From Microplitis mediator (Eukaryota > Arthropoda > Insecta > Hymenoptera > Braconidae), in assembly GCF_029852145.1 (NCBI RefSeq), contig NC_079971.1:4459697-4523696 (forward strand): DNA of 64,000 nucleotides. The letters are read 5' to 3'. The position numbers and the translations under genes are program-made. Below, piece by piece: positions 1 through 12,948 of the stretch. A model generated the notes under the pieces. That model was not told the origin of the DNA. It saw only the letters and a program-made list of their open reading frames with translations, and did not search any database. Numbering within the stretch: position 1 is the stretch's first letter; each line of letters starts with the position of its first letter.

Positions 1-6
1 TCTCAC

Positions 7-2970
7 GTTAATATCGATGATGTCATCAGCGAAAATGAATTATTTGAATCAATAGCAAGCTAAACTGTTGGATACCAGTCCCAGTTCTATTTGCTATTGA
101 ATTTTAATTGAATTTACTATTTTATTAGCACTTATTACGACTCGACTTGCTAATATCAGCTTGTCAAGATATAAAAGCTATGCGTGATATCATTTTATAT
201 AACAGAAGATAAGAAATTTAGCTCATGATAAAATTACCTTCTCAGAACTAAAGGAATCGCTTTGTAGTTTCATGCTAGATGCTGCTAAGTTGTTGCTCTC
301 CTGATGGGAGAGATTAGCAGCCTTAAGACTTCGCTGTTCCTGCAACAAAAAATATATAAATGTATAAATCGTTTGATAGAAAAAGTGATTCACGCTCGGA
401 AAATTTCAATTCTAAATATAAGTCCCGCATCAGTGCCCAAGAATCTGGCTCGGTACTTTTATTTTTTTTTTTTTATTTCAGATATCGATGAACTTTACCA
501 GGGCGTTTAGCGCGGAACCGTGGATCCGCCTGTTCACTGGCCACGGTACGCTCATATTAGAGAACACGCGAGTCACTGGTTCGTAAATTTTAAATAAAAT
601 AAAAACTACAATCGTACATCAAACGTTTTTAACAAATACGCAGATGTACTCACTCACTACGCGGATAAAAGATGAGCCAATGTAGTGTCTGATAGATTTA
701 GTATTAGTGAGGAGGATTTTAAAAGAGTGGGACGTCCCCACCGTCAACATCAATGACGGAAAACGTTTAATTTTATCACGACAAATCCATACGTCATTCA
801 TCGTATCTGTATTATATATGTACATATCTACAGTAGTCTTATTCTTATGTACGAGTCAAACCAACGACATCAACTGTAACTTAAATTATTGCTAATTAAT
901 AAAATAACTAAATTTTAAAATTGGTACCAAGTCAAGCCTCTGCCCGAGTTTCGGTGAATTTTGCAAAGACGGCGAGTCGACATTTAAATATTTTGACAGT
1001 CGGGAAAGTCTCGGGCCCATTATACTAGACCACCGAGTGCTACACTATGACTACATATATGAAAGCAACCCCACGATAGTTTGATATCGACCGCGGGTTG
1101 CTAAGCGCAACCTGAACCGCGTCAACTCCGAAACTCAATTTACCGGGAAAAATAAATTTAGCGTTAGCGCAAGACTTATTTTAGAAGATATCAAAACATG
1201 AAAATTACCCTTGCAGTAGCAACGCTTTTTTCAGCAGATACTCCGTCTACTTCAACCCGCGCTCTTGCAGCAGTCGCTGCACTTTCTTCTTTGTAAGATA
1301 CATCTCCAGCTTGCAGAGCTCTCATCTCCTCGCAATTAGCGGTCGCTTTCTCTGCACTGAATCTGTCCGTGACCAGCTAAAATATAAAATAATAAATCAT
1401 TGGCACTGTTTATTTACGCAACTAATTTGTCTTAATAACCTCGACCTGTCGGACAGATATACATTTTTTATTAGCTAATCAATCGTCACCTGAGATTTTT
1501 ACCTTGGTAGTCGACGTGCTTGTCATTTTTTTCTCTTCGAACTTCATGCTCTCCTGACCGGCCAACCCGATGCTCGATATATTTATCGGCGTGTTGATGT
1601 GATGCAAATCGCTGAAGGAACTCAGCGGGTCCAGTTGGGATGTCGAGTCGATGCTCATGTTTCTGGGTCTTACACTCGTCGGCGATGGAGTTTCCGGGTC
1701 CGGGAAGGTGACAGTTGGCTGTTCGTCATCAGCAATACTCACGCTTCCTTGGCTAATTAATTTAAAAAAAAATAATAAATTAGTGATTTTAAATACAAAT
1801 AAAAATTGTAATAAAATTTATGAATTTACCTGTCGAAATTGTGCGCTCGGTGTGGTCTAGGGTAAATGGTCTTCATTTCATCAATCCCAGTACGTAACTC
1901 AGTGATATTTGATTTTACAGCATTCAATTCTTTTTTCGAAGACGATGTTATTGTTGACAATACGCTCCTGGTTTTGGTGCTCGAACTGCTCGTGGTGCTG
2001 CTGCTGCTACTACTGCTGCTACCACCTTGGCTCTGGTACCTCTGTGAACGATAAAAAAAGAATTATATCTCACAGCCACCGAGAAACTTAAATAAAATTC
2101 TATTTCCAATTTTATTCAGAGCCCGTGACTCATTTCTCCGACGAGTAACTCACGGGGTTTAAAGCCGACGTTAGAATGCCAAGGATGCTATTTAACACCA
2201 GTCCCTTCAGAAAATTAACACCTGTCTATACCAGATAGACACCACATACTCATCCGTCTGTCTCTGTATCAGTTAATCTTGAAGATTTAAAATAATTAAA
2301 AAATTCAAATTGGCATCGAGTTTTGACCACTCGCCAATTTTGCGTTCAAGGTAGAGGGCATTATGCAAGTGACGAAAACATTTCCCTTAAATATCAGTTT
2401 ACTTTCTTCTCCTTTCCTTGAATTTATTTTTTTTTTTTACTCAATTTATTTGTCGCCAATTAAATTTCAAATGATTAATTTTTCCCGCGGTTATAAATAA
2501 AAATTTGAAAAGAAGTGGATTAGATTTAAATATTTCGCTGACAAATTTTCGAGTTTATTTTTGGTTATTAGTAAATTTACTGAAAAATATTTTCATTTAT
2601 TTATATTTTTATATTTATATTTTTTATTTGTTATTGTAATTTTTTTTTCTTTTTTTAAATAATAAAGGAGGGAAATTTGAATTCCACGAAATTTATACAG
2701 TTGTAAGGTAAGTTTACAAAAAAAATATTTACTAAAGAAAGATAATGATGATAATAAAAAGTGTAATATAATAGAGGTATTTTTAAAAGTATTAATTTAT
2801 TATTATTATTTTACAAATGGATAAATTATTACCTGTGATAATGCTGAGGCCTGTGGGTGTGTTCTTGTCCCAAAATTATTTTTAGATGGAAAGTCTTTGT
2901 TTATATCGAGTGGTAACCCAGCTCGAGAACGGATATCTCCGTTTTCGAGATCGCTCGGAAATTCCGACAT
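7..2970 (-). CDS. Serine-rich protein of unknown function, 5' part (six exons, open at left edge)
   Basis: I do not recognise this protein family. The minus-strand exons are 2833-2970, 1830-2041, 1503-1752, 1209-1376, 238-339 and probably 7-59. Each of the five introns has GT and AG ends, and the reading frame stays open through all joins (about 290 residues to 238, about 308 to 7). I chose the ATG at 2970 because it sits directly after an acceptor (ATTACAG) and begins MSEFPSDLENGD; any earlier exon would be 5' UTR. The protein is hydrophilic with no signal peptide or membrane segment. Exon 2 carries a run of eight Ser followed by TTSSSS and a charged, possibly helical stretch (KKELNAVKSNITELRTGIDE). 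Exon 3 is rich in Pro, Asp and Ser. Exons 4 and 5 are Ala/Glu/Ser-rich and suggest helical or coiled-coil structure. It could be a cytoskeletal or scaffold protein, but that is only a guess. The last exon (7-59, donor GTGAGA) is the least certain part. Confidence 0.75.
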
Positions 2971-4269
2971 CTGTAATTCAAATAAAAAAGTCATATATTT
3001 ATTATTAATTATGTAAACAAGAAATTAAAATTTATGACACAAAATTTTTAATTAAACAAAAAAAATATCACACCTTGAAAATAAAAAGTCTTGAGTTTAA
3101 ATTTATATGCCGGTACTTTAATAGTAAAAATATAAAATTTCAAAAAAATACGCACGTGACATTTGATTTTTACGCGGGACATAAATATTTAATTCGATCT
3201 TTCTCGAATGTCTCGAACGTCTAGCCGACATCGAATCACGTTTAAGTGGAATGTCCGTATTGGAGTTTAAATGATACGATGATAAAAATATATAAATACC
3301 TATACATATATATCTATATATATGTAATAAAATTCATGAGAGAACGCGAGGTAGAAATCACACGTGAGAGAGCGAAATAAAAAAACGCGTCACGCGATTC
3401 TGCCCACGTGGAAATATCGCTGAGAAAAACACCGATCTACGATAGCCAATATTGTACTGATATATAAAATAATATATAAACATATATACATATATATATA
3501 TAAACATGAAAATAAAAATTAATGCGTGCGTAGTAAAAATTTTTACGACATGAAATAAATTAACACGCCCTTTGTCCCTTTTACTTTTCGAGACGAGACC
3601 TTGACACAATTTCCGATCCGTGCTCTTCTTCGGGTAATCTTTGTATCAACTTTTACTTTTTGTAACACATTTTATTTTTAAATTACATTCATATTTAACG
3701 TCTGTATTGTACGGACACATTTTTTATTTTAGAATCACTCGGTACGGGAATTGAATGACAGTTATGTTCGTTAGCGGATTTTTTATTTTTTTCTTCTCCA
3801 CATTATTATTATTGTTGTTGTTGAACGTCAAATACAAATCACGATACGTGGATAATTGCGTGTATGTCTGAACATGTACTGATGTATCTCCTTATAGTGG
3901 GAGAATTATTATTCGTAACGATCTAAGCGCCGCTACACGTGGTGGTGATCCATGAAACTCGAGATTAGGTAATATTACTTTGCCTTTATTTGTTAATTTT
4001 TTATTTTATTTTTATCATCATTATGTTTATTATTTTGTTTTAATTACTTTTTAACAACACGTAAGGTGCATGTGTGTTTTGTAAGATTTTGTTACATGGA
4101 GTATTGTTATGATTTTTAATTTTTTATTTTTTTTTCAAGGTCTGTGGTCTTGGGATTAATATGAATATGAATGTATGTTTATATTTTTAATCAAGATATT
4201 GTTGCAATTGGAGTAATTAAATTTAATTAGCTTGTGATGTATGGAATTAATGCTTTTTACAGAAAAACT

Positions 4270-4925
4270 TTGAATATCTCGCAAACTATTGGACTTATGA
4301 CAAAAACTGTGGAAATGTTTTTTGTAGGAAATTTAATTTACTACAAAAAAGGTCTCTTTAGTTTTTTTTGTAAATCTAATAGATTTAAAATTAGAAGTAG
4401 TTTTCATATTTGGAGTCTGGGTCTAATTGTTTACTATTCAATTTTGGTTTTTTTGTTGAACGATAGATCGGAAACTATGAGAGGTATGAGAAAAAACTAA
4501 GAAAGCTTTTTTGTAGGACATTTAATTTGCTACAAAAAAGGTCTCTTTAGTTTTTTTTGTAAATCTAATAGATTTCAAATTACAAGTAGTTTTCATATTT
4601 GGAGTCTGGGTCTAATTGTTTACTATTCAATTTTGTTTTTTTTGTTGAACGATAGATCGGAAACTATAAGAAGTATGAGAAAAAACTAAGAAAGCTTTTT
4701 TATAGGAAATTTAATTTGCTACAAAAAAGGTCTCTTTAGTTTTTTTTGTAAATCTAATAGATTTCAAGTTACAAGAAGTTTTCATATTTGGAGTATGGGT
4801 CTAATTGATTACTATTAAATTTTGGTTTTTTTAGTTGAACGATAACTCGGAAACTATGAGACTTATGAGAAAAAACTTGAAGAGCTTTTTTGTAGGAAAT
4901 TTAATTCTCTACAAGAAATATTTAA
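4270..4925. repeat. 189-bp tandem array, three full units plus a partial one
   Basis: The landmark TAGGAAATTTAATTT recurs at 4325, 4514, 4703 and 4893, giving spacings of 189, 189 and 190 bp. Between landmarks the units share long blocks, including AAAAAAGGTCTCTTTAG and GGAGTCTGGGTCTAATTG, with few substitutions, so the array is fairly young. The 88-residue ORF at 4234-4500 lies in the first unit and breaks in the others, so it is not a gene. This is the clearest array of a family also seen at 9.4, 11.5, 19.0, 30.6 and 41.2 kb. Confidence 0.9.
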
Positions 4926-6103
4926 TAATTTTTTGCTGTAAATTTGATATTTTTTGAGTAATGATAAAAAAACAATATAAATATTTAATAAATCGTGGAT
5001 TTTTTTGTTAAAAAAAATTAGGAAGTATTATAACTTTTAATATATTTATTTATGAGTGATAAAAATTTTTTCCATAATTTTTATAAGGTTGCAAAGATAA
5101 AAAATAATTTATTGACATTTAGAATTTATTTTTAATTTAAATCTAAAAAAAATTATTTAATAAATCATAAATAAATGTTTACTAAATAATTATTTAAAGC
5201 GTTAAATTAAATTTATTGTCGCTAAAAAAGTGTTTAAATAAATTTCTTTATTTATGAGTAATAAAAAAAAATTTAATAACTTGGATTTTAAAAAAAATTA
5301 TGTTTTTTTAAAAAGTATTAAATAACGAAATTTTTGCGTAATTTCTCTTTCTAAAAATAAAAAATTTTCAATAAAATAAAAAAAAAACATGGAATGTAAT
5401 GATCGGAATGTTGTAAAACTTAAAAAATGTCATTTGGTAGATTTTTGCACGTGAAAAAAATAAACGTCACGGCCTTTTGAGAGTGAAGACAAAACAGGAA
5501 TGCCGTCTGGTCGGTATGCCAGCGAAAGAGAATGGGAAGACAACTGCTCAGCTACGCAGCCTCCGGTACATGAACATACCACTTAACTTCACTCCATCAT
5601 CATCATCATCATCAAACCCTAAAAAGTTGTTTTCTTCACTTAAAAACCCATATTACCCCCCCCCCCTCAATGTTAATTAAATTCCCCAAATAATTACCAA
5701 TTAATTCTCTTACCACTCGAGCTCTACTCCAATCAACAAAAATAAATTTTCCATAAAAATTAAGTACAAAATCAATAACAATCGTCTTTACAATAATTGA
5801 CTCATCGAATAATTATTTCATTTCCATTTAGTATTTAAAGTCACATACTCTTTATTTTTCTTCACACGTTATCGTAATAATAAAATAAGTTTAACTCAAA
5901 CAAAGACAACTGACGCAAAGAACAGCTGAAGAGTTATCCATTACTCGTACGGGAATTCCAATACAATGTACACTTTTTTTTTTTTTAAATTGCTATTATA
6001 AATACATGTATTGTAACTGACAGATAATTCCTCGCGCGACGCCGGTGTTTTAATAAATAACTTATATATTTTATATTTTATTTAAATCATAAATATTTTT
6101 AAT

Positions 6104-6495
6104 GAATGTAGCAGCCATCATACAAATTTAAAATTTTAAATAAATAGAGTAAATAATTAATTTTTAAAATTAAAAAAAAATCCGCATTTGAAAAATTAAA
6201 AAATTAATAAGTGCATTTTTTCGAAATATTTTTTTTTTAATTATTTACTCTATTTATTTATATTTTTAAATTTGACTGATGTCTGCTTCATTCATTGTGA
6301 ACGTAACTGACAAGCGGGAATTTTCAAAATTTTGAAATAAATAAATTAATTAATTGAAATAATGAAATTTTTAAAAAACGCGCTGATTTTTCATTTTTCT
6401 AAATACGTATTTTTTTATTTTTGTTCTTCTTACATTTTATTCATTTAATTCAAAATTTTAAAAATTCCCGCCTATCAGTTACATTCACTCGCATA
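6104..6495. repeat. Two adjacent palindromic elements (MITE-like)
   Basis: In the first palindrome the left arm (GAATGTAGCAG at 6104, then ATAGAGTAAATAATTAA) is mirrored by TTATTTACTCTATTT and TGATGTCTGCTTCATTC ending near 6298. It continues into a second palindrome, where GTAACTGACAAGCGGGAATT (about 6302) is mirrored by AATTCCCGCCTATCAGTTAC (to about 6483). No coding capacity is visible. Related copies lie at about 17,478-17,665 and 21,024-21,205. Confidence 0.75.
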
Positions 6496-8337
6496 TTTTT
6501 GAAATTTAATATTTAACGTAATTAAAAAAATATGACATTTATAAAAAAAAAAAATTATTATTTAAGGAAAAAAAAAACTTACAGCTGGTTTTGAAAATCC
6601 GCGCTTAAGTTCACGGACATTCCACGAGTTGTTGTAATAATTCATTAATGTTTATTATTTTAATTATTATTATTTATCACTTGGAATAAAAATAAAGACA
6701 ATTATTAAATATAAAATATATAAAAAAGATTCATCTCACGTACAACGGAAGAAAGACTCGGATATCCGGATAAAACGACGGCATCTTAATTATTCCATAT
6801 TAAAATAGTTATTTAATTGAATTTAACCAATAGATGATCGATAAGAGATAATTAATTGCCGATGATTAAATAATCGAATTATTTAATAAAAAAAAGGTTT
6901 AATGTCTTGATCTCAACTGAATGACACTCACGAATTAACTGTCTTTAGATCAGCTGTAATTGATCGTTTTTCATCGGATCGACACTTGAGAAAGACTAGA
7001 GAAGATATAGCATACATGTATACCTCCCTACTCTTAAAAAAAATGTTTTTTTTTATTTGTAATCTCGCGTGAATAAATTCTTCGAAGGCGCGAGTCGGTG
7101 ATTCATCGCCGGCGCGCCAGTGTCACGAAGATAGTAATGAGAATGAGAGAGTGTGACATTACTTTGACTTGATATTTGTTTAAGAAAAAGAGAGAGGTGT
7201 AATGTGTAATGTATATAAGAAATCAGGTGTTTGTTACATCTATATAATTTTAATAAAATAAGAGTAACCGGAAGGTGACAAAATAAAGGAAACTCGGGCT
7301 TATCTGATAACGATTGATGTTATCGGGTTTTTTTGTTATTGATTTTTAAATTCATTTTTTTGTGTTTATTTATGGCGCCAATCTTTGAATGAGAACTAAA
7401 GAGTATTTAATAAAATATATAGGAAATAAGAGAAAATCAGTGGCGTCTATCGTCATTCTGAGTCATCTTGCGTGAAGACATGCTTGGCATCTCCTGTTTT
7501 TTTTATTTTTTATATATATGTGTGTGTGGATATATATTCTGTACCTTATATGATTATGACCCTTTCATATATTTTTTGTTGGTTGTTTTTATGGATTTTT
7601 GAGTTCATGACTCGGCTTCAGGGAAAAATGACAAGTTCTGTCAGAATGTTAACATTTATAAAGTTATTGAAATAAAAATGGGTTTTCGTGGAATTTATAT
7701 TGTGGCGCTTTGTATTGAGGACATTTTATTATTCATAATCTGTAATATTATGTAATAAAATTTAATCATTAAGTATTTTTAGAATTTTATTTATTTAATT
7801 ATTCAGTCAAAGCTTCTGTTCATTTTTAATCATAACTTTTTTTTTCTGTTTTTATATGAGTGCGTATCTAATTAATGACGAGTTATTATATTAGTATGAG
7901 ATTAGAGAATTTTGTATTTTTATTAAATAAAAATATTTTTTACTTTAATTTAAAATTTTCAAATCCTGAATTATTTTTAGTTACGAAAGATTTTAAAAAA
8001 ATTTTTTTTTAAATTCAAAAATTACCCGCGAACTTTAAAATTTTTTTTTAATTAAAAAAAAAAGTATTTTATTACAGACCATAATAAAATTCATTGCAAA
8101 AATTTTTTTATGTCAAAAAATTTTTTAACTTTAATCTCAAACTGCAGATTTACAGATAAAATTTAAAAATATTTTTATGGACAAAAAAATTAAACAGCAC
8201 AAAAAAAGAATTTATAAAAATCGAGATCAAGGTACCTTAATATATAAAAATATATATTATTTAAACATATATTTGTAGTAGTAAATATACGTCACCGCAA
8301 CGTCACATGTGACGTTACATCACAAACATCATTATCA

Positions 8338-8368
<31 letters not shown>

Positions 8369-9289
8369 ATTATTATTACCTCCGCCGCGAGATGTTTGAG
8401 GCGACTATAATAATATAATATCATCAACTTGTCTGAATCCACGGGTGACTCATGAATGATAATTTGTTTTCAATCTTCAATGATGCCACTTAAAAAATTT
8501 TTCGACAAACGCCCGGTGATTCAGCGGCAAACGATCTCAGGTTAACGATATTCATTAATAAAATAAAATATGATAATAATAATAAATATAGCGAAATAAA
8601 AGAAGTTAAATATATGTATATATATATGTAGAGATATATATATATATATTTAAAAGAGAGGGTATCCCGGATGAATCAACTTTATCGCAAATTCAGTTCG
8701 AGACTATGATTGCAATCTTAGATGAGTCTTCATTCCACTTCTCTTTTTTTTTTTCTTTTGCTTACTCATATATTTAATGTTATAGTATATTATATTGCAG
8801 AGTGAATTGTGTGGATAAAAGTAAGAGGTGCGGTCATGCGATTATTATACTCTTCGAACGCGTAATCGTACGTATCGCGAATATAAAACGCGGAGAAAAT
8901 TATATTTTTTATTTCACTTCATACATTTTTATATAACTGATATGAAAATGAAAATAAATAAATATATAATTGTAAAACACAATTTCTAATTTTATTAAAA
9001 TTTATTTCCGCTACTTCCGGTTGTTTTTTTTTCTAATTATTAATTAGTGCTGATAATTAATAAAACAATTAATTAATTAATTTTTATGAAGAAAAAAATA
9101 AAAATGCGGCCTTGTATTTCCGGTTGTTATGTTACTATCACGATGAATCATATTCATTCATATATTCTCCCACCATATATTTTTTTTTATTAATGCAATG
9201 TAACGGTCGCGGCTGTTCGGAGAAAATAATAATAATAATAACGATAATTTTTAAATTTGATTAGTAATATCTCAAAGTGTAGTAGCCGT

Positions 9290-9730
9290 TTAAGGTGGAC
9301 TATAAAATATAAATTTTATTTTATTTTAGTCCTGGTTAAAAATATTCAAAGATCCGAAGTTTTAAATTTACCGCCCTGAGAATAAATTGACATTTTTTAT
9401 TTAAAACGGCTGTATCTTTTAAACTATTGATTTTACAAGATTCTTTACTCTGACAAAATTTATAGGAAATTTAATTTTCTACAATTTTGGTCTCTATAAA
9501 AAATTCTCTAAGACCAATAGTTTAAAAGTTACAGCCGTTTGAAGAAAAATAAATTTTTTTTTTGAATATCTAATTTGCAATTTTCATTTAAAATGACTAG
9601 ATCTTCTAAACTATCGATCCTATGCTATTTTTTAATTATATAAAATTTATAGGAAATTTAATTTCCTACAATTTCAGTCCTTATGAAAAATCCTCTAAGA
9701 CCAATGGTTTAAAAGATACAGTCCTTTATT
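9290..9730. repeat. 187-bp tandem pair of the TAGGAAATTTAATTT family
   Basis: The motif TATAGGAAATTTAATTTYCT occurs with its TAG at 9463 and 9650, a spacing of 187 bp. Each copy is flanked by a line meaning roughly 'AAACGGCTGTATCTTTTAAACTATTGATT' broken by substitutions, seen as AACGGCTGTATCTTTTAAA at about 9403 and AGTTACAGCCGTTTGAAG inverted near 9530. No coding potential. It belongs to the same dispersed family as the arrays at 4.3 and 11.5 kb. Confidence 0.8.
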
Positions 9731-11329
9731 CATTTCATAATTAAAAAAATTGAATTTTCTTCAAATTTTCAATTTCCAGTAAAATTATTATTTTTAATAA
9801 TAATAATAATTAGGATGAAAAAAAATGATACTTCATGACGAAAAATATTTCAGTTATTAAATATTTCAATGAGTCACTGAGGAATTTTAATTGACGTGAA
9901 TTATTTGAAGCCCTTATTAGTGAAATGAAAAAAGAAAAAAAAATTGGAGTATTTAAATAAAAAACTACGGTAATTGATTATTTATAAAATATTATAAATA
10001 ATTATGTTAAATTTCATAATTTGTTTATAGCAAGTTATCTAACCGAGATTCCTCATTTGACCTCGTGCATAAAATGCGAGTGCGGTATCAGTTAATAAAC
10101 GGCGGCTTTTTCTTTGATTCACTTTGCGGGACGCACTCTTGTCTACAGTGCTAGTGTAGTGTACCAACAATCATCAAAGATATCAACATCAGTAATGCCA
10201 CTGGTTACTTTATATATATATATATATTTATATATTTACTTTTAGCAATAAATTAATGCAATGTAACCTCGAGTTCTTTAGATTAGATCCTGATCGCAAT
10301 GGGCTTAAATTAATTACTCGTTAATAAATTCATTTTTTCAATAATCGATAATAAATATATTGAAAAAAAAATTACAAATCCATATAAAGAAATGAATTTT
10401 ATCGAAAATTTATAATGCAATTAAATTGCGAAAAAACCGGCAATGTCTTAATTGCGCAACTAAGAAAGTTTTAAACCAGATTTTAAACCCTAAAGTATTT
10501 CAAAAATTATCAAGAGTTATAATTTTTATTAATAAATTTCAAGTGGTCAAGATTAAGATTTTTTTTTTTTTTTACTCTGGGCTCTGGAATTTTGGGAGAA
10601 GTAGACAATTGAGAAAGAACTTCCGGTTGATATGATCCAATTAAAAAGAGAGTAAAAAGGTCAGACATGCCGCGTGCGTGGCTCGTGGCAATTACTCGCG
10701 CCCCGATGGACCCAAGAGCAACAAATTCTATCACTACTTGGATTAAATACATCCGGTCTGGTCTATTTTTTAGTTTTGTAAAACAACAAATATTTCCTTA
10801 AATAAATTTAATATTTAAATAAAATAATGACAAGTTTAAATATGGATAAACTCGCGCTTAAATTTTGTACGAAGAAATGTGGATATGTTTGTAACTATTT
10901 ATAGTTTCAGAACCTAGTTTTCAAGAGTTTAAACCGCGATAACTGGCAATATGGAAAGCCTCCGTCGAATTTATACTCTTGAAAGTTTTATTAATTACTT
11001 TTAAGTAACCAGACACTCAAATATTAAATACTTTGAATATTTTAACATACTTAGTTGCTTCCAATAGATTTTTTTATCAATTCGATTCAAAATTACGTCT
11101 ACAGACGTCATACCTCTTACAAAATATTTTTTATATTGTTGAGCTGGTTTTTTTTACGCTGGAATTTCACTTTACTTTCTCTTGTCCAATAAATTTTTCT
11201 TTATTATTGTTGACTGTTATTATTATTGGGTATTTTTAAAATAATTTTGTTGGAAATTCAAAATTCAAGGGAATTTATTTTTTGTGGTTTGATATTTTGG
11301 TAACTATTAGAGATAAGTTGACGTTGTTG

Positions 11330-11835
11330 ATGGTCATTGGAAAGGAAATGTCATTTTGTACTAATTTTGGTTGATTACAAAATAGTGTAGAAGCAATAGT
11401 TTAAGATATAGCCATTTTAAGTGTAAGTTGTAAATTGGACACGAAAACGAAATTAGGATTTTTTTCAAACGGCTGTAACTTTCGAACGCTTGGCTTTAGA
11501 GGATTTTTTTACAGGACTGAAATTATTGTAAATTAAATTTCCTACAAATTTTGTCTGATTAAAAAATGCCATAAGTTCAATAGTTTAGGAGATATAGTCA
11601 TTTTAAGTGTAAATTGTAAATTGGACACTTGAAAACGAAATTAGAGATTTTTTTAAACCGCTGTAACTTTCGAACGCTTGGTCTTAGAGAATTTTTTTAA
11701 AGGACTGAAATTATAGGAAATTAAATTTCCTAAAAATTTTGTCTGATTAAAAAATGTCATAAGCACAATAGTTTAGGAGATATCGTCATTTTAAGTGTAA
11801 GTTGTAAATTAAATGTTTAAAAAAATTTTTTTTTT
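11330..11835. repeat. About 188-bp tandem array, two to three units
   Basis: The blocks CGGCTGTAACTTTCGAACGC (starting about 11,470; a near copy at about 11,659) and ATTAAATTTCCTACAAATTTT (11,533, with a variant at 11,721) repeat with a spacing of about 188 bp. A diverged unit sits on either side. The phrase TAGTTTAGGAGATAT(A/C)GTCATT also repeats in step. This array contains the same near-palindromic TAGGAAATTAAATTTCCTA core as the other arrays. Confidence 0.85.
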
Positions 11836-12139
11836 AAAATGCGGTAACTTTTAAACGCGTAAGAATAATTATTAATGTAAAATAAAAATTATTATGATTA
11901 TTGTATTTTTTATTCAAACGTCAATTCAAAGAAATCAATTGGCAAACGTTACACACTAGCCAATTATATTAAACAAAACAAGTTGGTGTTATGCCAAGAG
12001 CTGTGAGAAGAATCACAAGAAAATAAGTTTAAAAAAAGGAATATTCAAAAAAAAAAAAAAAAGCTCAAATCCAGACTCTATTGAAGTGAATGGAGCGAAA
12101 ATAACTGAATATGTGGATGATTATTTAACTTTTTTACTT

Positions 12140-12402
12140 TTATACATGAGGTTCAAGGTCTTTTATGGATCCAAGTTTCGAGACTTGAAGTCCTTGAGTA
12201 TTCATTAAATATCTCTTGCAAATAATTATTTGCTTGTTTTTGTTTACCTTTGCTGGCAGAACAATGAATAATGAAAATAATTTATTTAAGTGATAAAAAG
12301 AATAAAAATGTTAATTAAATAAAATACCTCTGGGCGGATTTTAGAGAAAAGCGAATGCCGTGTTGTGGTAAACGATGGCATAATGACGTTATTGATGACC
12401 AT
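12140..12402 (-). CDS. Possible small two-exon gene (49 residues), unrecognised
   Basis: Exon 1 (12328-12402) starts at an ATG and reads MVINNVIMPSF, then TTTRHSLFSKIRPE, followed by a GTATTT donor in phase 0. It is Arg/Ser/Thr-rich without acidic residues until its end, which resembles a mitochondrial presequence. Exon 2 (12140-12214) begins after a weak acceptor (TTTGCAAG) and adds 24 residues ending LGSIKDLEPHV and a TAA. A GC-rich block at 12,590-12,790 lies upstream and could be its promoter. The join is weak: the acceptor lacks a pyrimidine tract and a different downstream exon may be used. I assign no function. Confidence 0.25.
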
Positions 12403-12942
12403 TGTCGGTTATAAATTTAAAAATATTATATTTTTCACTTGTTCAAAGTTCATAGGCCTTTCGTCCCACGCTAAAAGTTCAACAAATTTTTTAAATTATT
12501 TTAAAAGACAAATAATTATTTGAAACACAGACACAACACCGCGTTTGATAACGAGACATCGGAAGTTTTGATTTTACCGCTAAAACTGTTAAATCACTCA
12601 CGACAGAAAGATCGCGACTGAAGCTCTGCGCAAGATCTTAACGGCTTTTATACGCGAATCACATACGCACGCGCGGTAAATCATTTTTTTGGGTGCGCAT
12701 GCGTCCGGAAGGAAGGAGTGATGCGCACTACGCTGCCGCGCAATTATCAGTTCCCCGCGACCTTCGAACTTCATGGGGTTGATACACATGGGAAGGAGTA
12801 GTGACTTAACTACTGTGTAAACGACGGGTTATTACAGCTAAAATATTAAAAATAGATTATTGAGGCAGGCCAGTAATTATGACACTTTAATATCATTAAC
12901 CTTCTACAGATATTTTTATCAACGTCTACTAATTTTTCATTA
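12403..12942. promoter_or_regulatory. Spacer between the thioredoxin-like gene and the possible small gene, with a GC-rich block
   Basis: The segment 12,590-12,790 stands out from the AT-rich surroundings by its CpG-containing composition (for example GCGCATGCGTCCGG and GCTGCCGCGC). It lies upstream of the candidate exon at 12,328-12,402 and downstream of the thioredoxin-like stop, so promoter function for a minus-strand transcript is a reasonable inference. A 63-residue minus ORF across it has no recognisable features and I do not call it a gene. Confidence 0.35.
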
Positions 12943-12948
12943 TTTATT
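12943..12948 (-). promoter_or_regulatory. Polyadenylation signal AATAAA overlapping the stop codon
   Basis: On the minus strand the sequence is GAT TGA ATAAAT, so the AATAAA hexamer begins with the last base of the TGA stop of the thioredoxin-like gene. If used, the 3' UTR would be only about 15-35 bases. A later signal is possible, as the following sequence is AT-rich. Confidence 0.4.

Larger units (their letters stand above)
2971..12139. other. Gene-poor AT-rich stretch upstream of the serine-rich gene
   Basis: I see no supported coding exon here. The stretch probably contains the promoter and first intron of the minus-strand gene ending at 2970. One possible non-coding 5' exon is the minus-strand segment just above 6590, which is followed by a good donor (CAGCT then GTAAGT), but nothing else supports it. 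GC-richer patches lie at about 3,180-3,250, 7,080-7,130 and 10,660-10,720. The remainder is poly-A/T, ATT and TA microsatellites (for example 8,338-8,372 and 10,210-10,232), and the tandem and palindromic repeats listed separately. Confidence 0.6.

Noticed and set aside
4234..4500. 88-residue plus ORF
   Set aside because: It lies in the first unit of the 189-bp tandem array and is not maintained in the other units.
8290..8320. CRE-like palindrome (CACATGTGACGTTACATCAC)
   Set aside because: A single short palindrome in AT-rich sequence with no gene start nearby is not enough to call a regulatory site.
10510..10752. 80-residue minus ORF
   Set aside because: A short GC-rich patch gives an open frame on both strands, with no splice sites and no family resemblance.
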